Shown piece by piece: positions 33,430 to 40,193 of a DNA stretch of 64,000 nucleotides. Source of the DNA: Mycobacterium sp. SMC-4 (lineage in GTDB: Bacteria > Actinomycetota > Actinomycetes > Mycobacteriales > Mycobacteriaceae); assembly GCF_025263265.1 (NCBI RefSeq), contig NZ_CP079869.1, positions 3,038,001-3,102,000 of the forward strand, read 5' to 3'. The notes beneath the pieces are model-generated. The model did no database searches, was not told the origin of the DNA, and saw nothing but the letters and a program-made list of their open reading frames with translations. Position 1 is the stretch's first letter. Every line of letters starts with the position of its first letter. The translations under genes and the position numbers were made by a program.

Positions 33430-33830
33430 AGGGGTCGGCGCAGATCTCACGACGGCCTGAGCGCAAATGTGCCGGCGACTGGAAACGTCAGACAGAGCGC
33501 AGCGACAAGGGCACTGACGCGAGGTTGCAGGCAGGTACTGGTCGACGGCGAATCCCTATCGCTTCCCCGCCGACTGCCAATATTACGTCACAGTGACAAA
33601 TTAACCTGGTCTAGCGGGACACCGGAATCTGTTGTTGCACAGACATTCCCGGTCGCTGCATCCGGCCGGTCGAGCCATAAGCTGACCCGGAAAGCCGGCG
33701 GATTCGGTAGATCCAGCCAATCCCATTGGGTCTCTTCACCTGGCAGACGCCGCCGCTTTGGCGCTTGTCTGCGCAATCGTCCAGGAAGGCCGTCCACTGC
33801 TGGCGGCTCAGCTGAGCCGCAGCATTGGCC

Positions 33831-35246
33831 TTACTCCTGTTGAGCCTTTCGCGCCGCCGCCAGCGATTGCCGCAGCGCTTCAGCGAGGCGGTCGACGTCG
33901 TTATCCGCTGTGGTCCAGTTGGAGAAGGACACACGTATCGCCGCTCGACCGTGCCATTCGGTTCCCGCGACCCACGCCTCTCCGCTGCGTCGCACGAATT
34001 CTGCTACAAGCCACGTGCGCTCGTCGCTGTCGTCAGCACGGATCAGGACCTGGTTGAGCACGACGTCGTTGCACACCACAAAGCCGTGCGTGCCCTGGAT
34101 CATCTGGGCCAGACGGTCGGCATGGTCGCAGCAGCGTTCGATCAGTTGCCGCAGCCCCTCCCTGCCTAGCGAGGCGAGCGCTGCGTAGACGGGTAACGCC
34201 CTTGCACGCCGGGACATCTCGGGCACCAGGACACCGGGTTCGCGCTCGCTACTAGTGGGCAGATAACTGGTGTTGGCGCCCAGTGCCGAGCGGGCAGCTT
34301 GGGGATCGGCAACGATGGCCAGGCCGCAGTCGTAGGGAACGTTGAGCCACTTGTGCGCGTCGGTCGACCATGAATCGGCCAGCTCGACACCTTGAACCAG
34401 TGCCGACAGTCGCGGCGATGCGCAAGCCCATAGTCCGAACGCGCCGTCAACGTGAACCCATCCGCCGTGCTCGTGGGTTGCCGCGACGATCTCTGACATC
34501 GGATCACACGCTCCGGAGTTCACGTTGCCGACTTGTGCGCACACGATGGCGGGGTCGGAGTCAGCGGCGAGCGCGTCGGCGAGCGCGTCCGCTCTCATGG
34601 CTCCTTGTGCGTCGACTGCAACGCGCTCGACGCGGCGCGCTCCCAAACCGATCATCTGCAACGCCTGCAGTACTGAGGGATGGACCTCGTCGCCCACCAG
34701 CACGCGAACACGGGGTGCCTGCGCGAGCCCATCGGCCTCGACGTCCCAACCTCGCCGCGCTAACAGCACGTGCCGTGCGGAAAGCAACCCAACGACGTTT
34801 CCCGCCGTGGCTCCGGTCACGAAACCCACGGATGCGTCCGTGGGCAGCCCGAGAGCGTCAAGAACCCAGCGCTCGGCGGCGGCATCGATCGCAGCACCCG
34901 CCGGCGACGACATCCGGCTGTACGCCGTCTGATCCCATGTCGATACCAGCCAGTCGGCAGCCAACGCCGCGGGTAGCGTTCCCCCGACGACGAGGCCGAA
35001 GTAGCGGGGGCCGGCGCACGCAATCGTTGCCGGGCCTAGAGTTGCGGCTAACTGCTCGACTACCGCGACCGCATTCGTGCCTTGGTCGGGCAACGGCCGG
35101 TTCAGGGCATCGACTACTTCGTCGTAGCTGGTACTCGCATCGACCGGCCGGTGTGGGAGACCCGCCAGGTATTCGGTCGCCAGTTCCATCGCCCTGGGCA
35201 GAGCCGCGTACATGTCGGTTCGAACCGGGGCAGAATTCTGATCCAT
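33831..35246 (-). CDS. PLP-dependent group II amino-acid decarboxylase
   Basis: A 471-residue pyridoxal-5'-phosphate enzyme of the aromatic-L-amino-acid/glutamate decarboxylase superfamily. The N-terminus has the family helices; VGFVTGATAGNVVGLLSARHVLL binds the phosphate; HEHGGWVHVDGAFGLWA supplies the cofactor Asp; and STDAHKWLNVPYDCG contains the Schiff-base lysine (about residue 298). Substrate unknown; the closest recognisable architecture is the L-2,4-diaminobutyrate/aromatic type. The ATG at 35246 has AAAGGA upstream. It is flanked by 98-bp direct repeats and sits alone, so it may be carried cargo. Confidence 0.88.
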   Translation of the reverse strand: MDQNSAPVRTDMYAALPRAMELATEYLAGLPHRPVDASTSYDEVVDALNRPLPDQGTNAVAVVEQLAATLGPATIACAGPRYFGLVVGGTLPAALAADWLVSTWDQTAYSRMSSPAGAAIDAAAERWVLDALGLPTDASVGFVTGATAGNVVGLLSARHVLLARRGWDVEADGLAQAPRVRVLVGDEVHPSVLQALQMIGLGARRVERVAVDAQGAMRADALADALAADSDPAIVCAQVGNVNSGACDPMSEIVAATHEHGGWVHVDGAFGLWACASPRLSALVQGVELADSWSTDAHKWLNVPYDCGLAIVADPQAARSALGANTSYLPTSSEREPGVLVPEMSRRARALPVYAALASLGREGLRQLIERCCDHADRLAQMIQGTHGFVVCNDVVLNQVLIRADDSDERTWLVAEFVRRSGEAWVAGTEWHGRAAIRVSFSNWTTADNDVDRLAEALRQSLAAARKAQQE

Positions 35247-35380
35247 CGAAACTATCCTTTTGTCCGGCACTATCGTGTCGTTCTGGATTCTGTCCGACAC
35301 TCTCGGTTGGCTCTGGACAGACGGCCACGATTCCGTCCAGAACTATTTGAGAGTGCCCAGGTCAGCGCATTCTCCCCTCT

Positions 35381-35420
35381 CAACAAGTTCCGGATCGGAC
35401 AGCCCGATCCGGAACTGTTG
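35381..35420. repeat. Long inverted repeat / hairpin
   Basis: GTTCCGGATCGG (35387-35398) and its exact complement CCGATCCGGAAC (35404-35415) flank a 5-base loop. The stem extends outward by another five pairs with one bulged base (to 35381/35420). The right arm lies in the 98-bp direct repeat. Confidence 0.85.
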
Positions 35421-35499
35421 GGAGTAGTCCGGGAAAACCTGATAGCTGTCCGATTTCTCGCCCTCCGTTCCAGAACTATCTGACAGTGACACCCGCCCA
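35402..35499 (+). repeat. ~98-bp direct repeat, copy B
   Basis: Same orientation as copy A at 33331-33429. The two are identical over the last ~45 bp, including the CCAGAACTATCTGACAGTG motif. Confidence 0.85.
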
Positions 35500-35883
35500 G
35501 GTCCCTGCCCATGCACGTGCAGATCTTCGACCGGTGTAACCACGGCGCCGACTCTGAATCCATGACTATCCGACAGCGCCGGACACTACGATCGACAGCC
35601 CAGAACTACCTTGACAGCGGCGGACACTCCGCGCTGTCGACGTCCAGCGTGAACCGCTTAATTCGTCACTATGACGTTATGTAGGCCCCCGCCGACAGTG
35701 AACGCCAGGCCATAGAACTGTCCCTTCCATGAATTGACGGTCGGTGCCGGACGATGGCACGCACGTACCTCCAGAGGAACTCCTCAAAAGCGAAAACCCC
35801 GTTCAGCGCATCCTCATTCGTCACGGCAACCCACGTCCGATTGCAGCCCGAGGCCTTCGGCCCCGAGCCAGCCTCCATACCGT

Positions 35884-36762
35884 CTAGCTGAACAGATGTT
35901 TATCGGCGCGGGTTGGGGTGCGGCCCCCTTTTTTTACAGCCGTCACCAACAGGTACTCGGCGTCGTAGGCCGTGCGGCCCGGCTCGTCGGCCCGGTTCTG
36001 ATCGGTGAGAAACGACAGCAAGTCGTCATCGAGCGCGGCCACCCGGTCGGGCCGGTCCTGATTGAACCGGTACGCCGCGATGGTCGGCCCGTAGTTGCGC
36101 TTCCAGTACTCGCGGAACTCCAGCGGCGTCGCGCAGTGGTCCATCCGCACCGTCCGGCGCTGCAGCGTCAGATCGATGACGTGATCGGCGAACAGCGAAC
36201 GGACATGGTCCTCGCTGCCCCACAGCGGAGGCGGGCCGGCTCCCGGTGGTGGCGGCGGCGCATACGGTTTCATCGTCGCGAACAGCCCGCCGATGAATCC
36301 GTCAGGTGTCCAGTTGATCAGCCCGATTCTGCCGCCCGGCCGGACCACCCGAACCAGCTCGTCGGCTGCCCCCTGATGATGCGGGGCGAACATCACTCCG
36401 ACACAGGACATCACGACGTCGAAACCGTTGTCGGCGAACGGCAACGCCTCGGCGTCTGCTTCGACCCACTCCAGGTCGACACCACGCTCGGCGGCGATGC
36501 GCCGACCGGCGTCAAACAATTCAGGGGTCAGGTCACCGGCAGTGACGACAGCTCCTGCGGCCGCGGCCGGGATGGACGCGTTGCCCGATCCGGCGGCGAC
36601 GTCGAGCACCCGCTCGCCGGGGCGGACCGCACAGGCCCTGACGAGTTCGGCGCCCAGGGACGGGATCAGCTCGGCGGCCACGGCCGGGTAGTCACCTGAG
36701 GCCCACAGCGCGCGATGTCTAGCCTTGAGCGCGCGGTCCGCGTCGAGGTCGGTGGTGGTCAT
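35884..36762 (-). CDS. Class I SAM-dependent methyltransferase (UbiE/Methyltransf_11-like)
   Basis: A 292-residue methyltransferase. Motif I is ERVLDVAAGSGNASIPAAAAGAVVTAGDLTPELFDAG, then VDLEWVEADAEALPFADNGFDVVMSCVGVMFAPHH and LVRVVRPGGRIGLINWTPDGFIG. This is a common actinobacterial arrangement for small-molecule methyltransferases. A proline run (APPPPPGAGPPP) marks a flexible lid-like insert. Start at MTTTDLDAD (36762); an upstream ATG at 36819 adds non-family residues. Divergent from the MBL-fold gene. Confidence 0.88.
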   Translation of the reverse strand: MTTTDLDADRALKARHRALWASGDYPAVAAELIPSLGAELVRACAVRPGERVLDVAAGSGNASIPAAAAGAVVTAGDLTPELFDAGRRIAAERGVDLEWVEADAEALPFADNGFDVVMSCVGVMFAPHHQGAADELVRVVRPGGRIGLINWTPDGFIGGLFATMKPYAPPPPPGAGPPPLWGSEDHVRSLFADHVIDLTLQRRTVRMDHCATPLEFREYWKRNYGPTIAAYRFNQDRPDRVAALDDDLLSFLTDQNRADEPGRTAYDAEYLLVTAVKKGGRTPTRADKHLFS

Positions 36763-37221
36763 TTCAGTCTCCTTGCCTATCGAGGACATGTGAAAGGATG
36801 ACTGTGCGACGTTGTGCATCCGTTGTAGACCGGTGAAATCACCTGGTCAGCGGGTATCCTTCGGCACCATTTCCGCCATGGGGCCGATGCGCGCGCTGCC
36901 ATCGCACCGGCACACCGCCCGGCCCGTCGTGAGCGCTGGGCGACGGCGGCATCTGCCCGTTGCGCCGCTTGCCGACCTGGCGATTTCACGAATGCAACGC
37001 AACCGACATCTTGATTCTCATGGTCCCCCAGGAGGATTTCACTTTCAGGCCGCTTTCAGCAGTATTGGCGCCCATCCCTCCGAGGGCTCTCCAGCGGATT
37101 AGCAACCAGCGACCTTGTCAGCGACTGCCGGGGATAACTCCGGCGGGGGTGCTGCGTTCGGCAGGTTGGGGCGGACGGCGTGTCCACCGCCTCCGTGCAT
37201 GTCAATCAAAGGAGGAAGACC
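36763..37221. other. Divergent promoter interval
   Basis: About 460 bp between the methyltransferase (leftward) and the MBL-fold hydrolase (rightward). No gene is supported. The right edge carries an excellent ribosome-binding site (AGGAGG at 37210) for the hydrolase. Confidence 0.5.
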
Positions 37222-38133
37222 ATGAACTTGACGAATATTGCTGGGAACACACGGGCTGTCGATGAGCCTGTGCCGTCGCGATACGCGCTGAAGGTCGGCG
37301 ATATCGACGTGATGGTGATCAGCGACGGTGTGCTGCCCATTACCACCGCGACACTGGCCACCAATGCCGAGCCTGCCGATCTGCGAGAATGGCTGGATGA
37401 CAATTTCCTGCCGCGTGAGGTGCTGGACTGGCCGCTGAACGTCGCTGTCGTGCGAAGCGGCGGCAGGACTGTCCTCATCGATTCCGGTCTCGGGACGGAG
37501 TTTCCGGACTTTCCGCGAGCCGGTCAGTTGGCCATGCGCCTGATCGCTGCCGGGATCCAGCCATCAACAGTGACCGACGTGGTGCTGACACATCTACACA
37601 TGGACCACATTGGTGGCTTGCTTGTCGACGGATTGCGGAACCGGTTGCGGCCGGATCTGCGCGTCCATCTGGCCGCAGCTGAAGCCGAGTTTTGGGAGTC
37701 GCCTGATTTTTCACGCACTGTCATGCCCGATCCAATCCCGGAGGTGCTTCGGCGGACTGCGGCTCGATTCCTGAACGCTTATCGCAGCAAGCTGCGTGCA
37801 TTCGAAGCCGAGTACGAGGTCGCACCCGGAGTGCTGGTCCGCCGCACCGGGGGGCACACCCCGGGTCACAGCATCGTTCGCGTTGAGGCCGGCGGGGACG
37901 CACTGACTTTCGCCGGTGATGCCCTGTTCCAGCCTGCGTTCGATAATCCCTACTGGCAAAACGGCTTCGAGCACGACCCTGTTGAAGCGGCACACGTCCG
38001 CGTCCGTCTCCTCGAGGAGCTGGCGGCCACCGGTGAGCAGTTGGTGGCAACGCATCTACCGTTTCCGTCGGTCTGCCATGTCGCGGTCGCCGGCAGTGGG
38101 TTCCGGTTCGTCCCTGCCGTGTGGGATTTCTGA
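37222..38133 (+). CDS. Metallo-beta-lactamase-fold hydrolase (AHL lactonase-like)
   Basis: A 303-residue dinuclear metal hydrolase. The metal motif is LTHLHMDHIGG (H-x-H-x-D-H), followed by His in RRTGGHTPGHSIVRV, Asp in LTFAGDALFQP and a late His in LVATHLPF. Overall layout fits the N-acyl homoserine lactonase/cyclase-type MBL branch, but many members act on other lactones or esters. The ATG at 37222 is preceded by AGGAGG. Convergent with the cupin gene at 38234, about 100 bp away. Confidence 0.88.
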   Translation: MNLTNIAGNTRAVDEPVPSRYALKVGDIDVMVISDGVLPITTATLATNAEPADLREWLDDNFLPREVLDWPLNVAVVRSGGRTVLIDSGLGTEFPDFPRAGQLAMRLIAAGIQPSTVTDVVLTHLHMDHIGGLLVDGLRNRLRPDLRVHLAAAEAEFWESPDFSRTVMPDPIPEVLRRTAARFLNAYRSKLRAFEAEYEVAPGVLVRRTGGHTPGHSIVRVEAGGDALTFAGDALFQPAFDNPYWQNGFEHDPVEAAHVRVRLLEELAATGEQLVATHLPFPSVCHVAVAGSGFRFVPAVWDF

Positions 38134-38233
38134 GGGGCGTGGTCGCCGACCGCAGGGGTTCCGACGGTGCGTTCGGAACCCCCGCGCGAGGCATGCAATG
38201 GTGTGTTGTCTTAGCCGGTGCTCGGCGCATGTA

Positions 38234-38647
38234 TTACTCGTGGGGCGAGACGCGAAGGTGCTTGCGCGCGTCCAGTTCTTCGTCGTCGACGAGTACGAGC
38301 ATAGGTTCGCCCGGGACGCAGAGCATCGTCACGGTGAATCGGCATCTCATGTCATCCCGGTTGTTGGCGTCCGAATAGTGGATCACGTCGCCTCCGGGTT
38401 CCCAGAAGGCCTCCCCTGCTCGCACCACCCGCGGTGGCTGGCCTTCGAGTTCGAAGAGCATTTCACCTTCCAGAACGAGGCCAAATGCCGGCCCGCTGGG
38501 ATGGCGGTGTGGTGGGGCGCCGGAGCTGCCCGGCGGGTAGTCGACGACAACGGTCATGGCGTGCGCGCCGGACGGGATGGGCGGAGGCGTCACCTCTTGT
38601 AGAACCGTCAAGGCGTCTTCCCAGGAGGGATCGTATCGAGTGTCCAT
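38234..38647 (-). CDS. Cupin-domain protein
   Basis: A 137-residue single cupin. Motif 1 GSSGAPPHRHPSGPAFGLVLEGEM supplies two His and a Glu-like set, and motif 2 is PGGDVIHYSDANN. The barrel core is complete. Members bind metal and act as small dioxygenases, isomerases or stress proteins; nothing more specific is visible. It is the last gene of a leftward sigma factor-SDR-cupin operon (18 bp after the SDR). Confidence 0.85.
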   Translation of the reverse strand: MDTRYDPSWEDALTVLQEVTPPPIPSGAHAMTVVVDYPPGSSGAPPHRHPSGPAFGLVLEGEMLFELEGQPPRVVRAGEAFWEPGGDVIHYSDANNRDDMRCRFTVTMLCVPGEPMLVLVDDEELDARKHLRVSPHE

Positions 38648-38665
38648 GTCTTTCCTTCGTGTATC

Positions 38666-39388
38666 TCAGATCGCGCTGCCGCCGCCGTCGGCGTGCAGTA
38701 CCGAGCCGGTGATGAATGTGGCGCGTCGAGAGGCCAAGAACAGCACAGCTTGGGCGATCTCGTCGGGACTGGCGGTGCGCCTCAGGGGTAGGGAGCGCCC
38801 CAGCTGTTCGTTGGTTTCTCCCCAAGTCGCTTCGACGCCTTCAGTTTTGGTCGGACCCGGCGCGACGCTGTTCACGCGGATGCCCGACGGGCCGAACTCC
38901 GCGGCCCAGGTCCGGGTGAGGGATTCGAGAGCAGCCTTCGATGCGCTGTAGGCACCCGCCCCGGGTACGCCTTTGGACGCGACCATTGTCGTGACGTTGA
39001 TGATGCTGCCGTAGCCTCGGTTCAGCATGCCGGGTATCAGTTCTGCGGTCAGGAAGTACGCGCCGCGGACGTTGGTGTTGAATGTCGCCTCGAACGATTC
39101 GAGTTGCTGATCGAGAGTCAGCGCTGCCGGGAAGCTCGCGGCATTGTTGACGAGGATGTCGACCTCGCCGGCGTGCCCTACGAGTGCCCGCACCGATTCG
39201 AGGTCTGCGAGGTCGGCTCGCACGAATCGGACGACGCCGTCGATGCCCGCGGCTGCGGTGGCGCCGCGGGCAGCGTCACGTCCGGTGATGGTGACCCCAG
39301 CGCCTTCGCGCGCGAACAGTCGCGCGCACGCCAAGCCGATGCCTGCTGTTCCTCCGGTAATCAGGGCCGTCTTGCCTGCCAGTTCCAT
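38666..39388 (-). CDS. Short-chain dehydrogenase/reductase
   Basis: A 240-residue SDR with Rossmann motif TGGTAGIGLACARLF, NNAASFP, catalytic Ser in NVTTMVASKG-type strand, YSASKAALESL (Tyr and Lys) and a C-terminal ITGSVLHADGG. Start at MELAGKTAL (39388), which follows GGAG; the longer frame from 39631 is rejected because it overlaps the sigma factor. It lies 14 bp after the sigma factor stop and 18 bp before the cupin, so it is the middle gene of one operon. Confidence 0.9.
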   Translation of the reverse strand: MELAGKTALITGGTAGIGLACARLFAREGAGVTITGRDAARGATAAAGIDGVVRFVRADLADLESVRALVGHAGEVDILVNNAASFPAALTLDQQLESFEATFNTNVRGAYFLTAELIPGMLNRGYGSIINVTTMVASKGVPGAGAYSASKAALESLTRTWAAEFGPSGIRVNSVAPGPTKTEGVEATWGETNEQLGRSLPLRRTASPDEIAQAVLFLASRRATFITGSVLHADGGGSAI

Positions 39389-39402
39389 GACGACTCCTCG
39401 AT

Positions 39403-40014
39403 CTAAGCCACGACGGATGGGGCGACGGATTCGGTATTGCCAGGAGCCAGGTGGGCCAGCGTGATGCGCAGCCGCTTGCGGCCGCGAAAAGTCCGCGACA
39501 TCACGGTTCCGACCGGGATTCCGAGAATTGCTGCGGTTTCCGCGTAGGTGTAACCCTCGGCATCGGCGTAGTACAGGACCTCGGCGAAGCCTTCCGGTAA
39601 CGCGGACATCGCGGCCTTGATGTCGCCGCACGGCAGCGATTCGAGCAGCTCCGACTCGGCTGACCGGCCGCTGCCGGGCAGGCGGGAGGCGCTGGCAGCC
39701 AGGTCGAATTCGTCGACGCTGTCGGCCAGCACCTCGACGACTCGTGACTGTTTCGCGCGGTAGCTGCTGATCCAGTGGTTATGGAGGATCCGGAATAGCC
39801 ATGCCCTGAGATTGGTGCCTTCTTCGAAGGTGTGGAAGCCGGTGTACGCGCGAAGCAGGGTGTCCTGGAGAAGGTCTTCGGCGTCCGCCTCACACCGGGT
39901 CAGCCGGCGCGCCGCGCGGGCGAGGACGCCGATGAGTGGCTCGACCTCGCGGGTGAATCTGGTGGCGAGGTCGCGGTCGGGTGTGGTTGCAGTGGGTAGA
40001 TAGGTGACGGTCAT
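39403..40014 (-). CDS. ECF RNA polymerase sigma factor (SigH/SigE-like)
   Basis: A 203-residue extracytoplasmic-function sigma factor. Region 2 is RRLTRCEADAEDLLQDTLLRAYTGFHTFEEGTNLRAWLFRILHNHWISSYR, and region 4 is ALPEGFAEVLYYADAEGYTYAETAAILGIPVGTVMSRTFRGRKRLR. It would direct RNA polymerase to a stress or envelope regulon. No anti-sigma factor gene (HxxxCxxC ZAS type) is adjacent, which is unusual. First gene of the sigma-SDR-cupin operon. About 180 bp separate it from the LuxR gene. Confidence 0.9.
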   Translation of the reverse strand: MTVTYLPTATTPDRDLATRFTREVEPLIGVLARAARRLTRCEADAEDLLQDTLLRAYTGFHTFEEGTNLRAWLFRILHNHWISSYRAKQSRVVEVLADSVDEFDLAASASRLPGSGRSAESELLESLPCGDIKAAMSALPEGFAEVLYYADAEGYTYAETAAILGIPVGTVMSRTFRGRKRLRITLAHLAPGNTESVAPSVVA

Positions 40015-40193
40015 GTTCGGACGCCCTTCTCGGCATGCTGGCTGCTGTCACATCTCACAATTGCGACAACACAGCAGATCCGAGCCCTTGGTCGTCCGTA
40101 GTGGCGTATCCCCAGTCCGTAGGTGCCGGCAGGAAATCCCTGGGCCCGGGGAGCTCGGCGTCGACACCAGACCGAGATACCCTTATCGAGCGG

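Larger units (their letters stand above)
32994..33830. other. Gene-poor interval, probable recombination-associated DNA
   Basis: About 840 bp without a convincing gene. It holds the iteron-like repeats near the integrase, the left copy of the ~98-bp direct repeat (33331-33429) and a GTCACAGTGAC palindrome at 33587-33597. Minus-strand frames of 69-107 codons between 33588 and 33934 have no recognisable family. The interval could include an attachment site, but none can be named. Confidence 0.5.
35247..35883. other. Repeat-rich noncoding interval
   Basis: About 640 bp. It contains four copies of a CAGAACTA-x-CTGACAG-type motif (about 35337-35360, 35470-35499, 35560-35588 and 35600-35630), a long hairpin at 35381-35420, and the right 98-bp repeat. 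The last ~200 bp have a 69-codon minus-strand frame (35669-35878) with no recognised family. The repeat arrangement resembles multi-site transposon ends. Confidence 0.55.

Noticed and set aside
33331..35499. 98-bp repeats as phage attachment sites of the nearby recombinase
   Set aside because: They lie on the far side of the decarboxylase and only copy A is near the cassette; no cassette boundary coincides with either copy.
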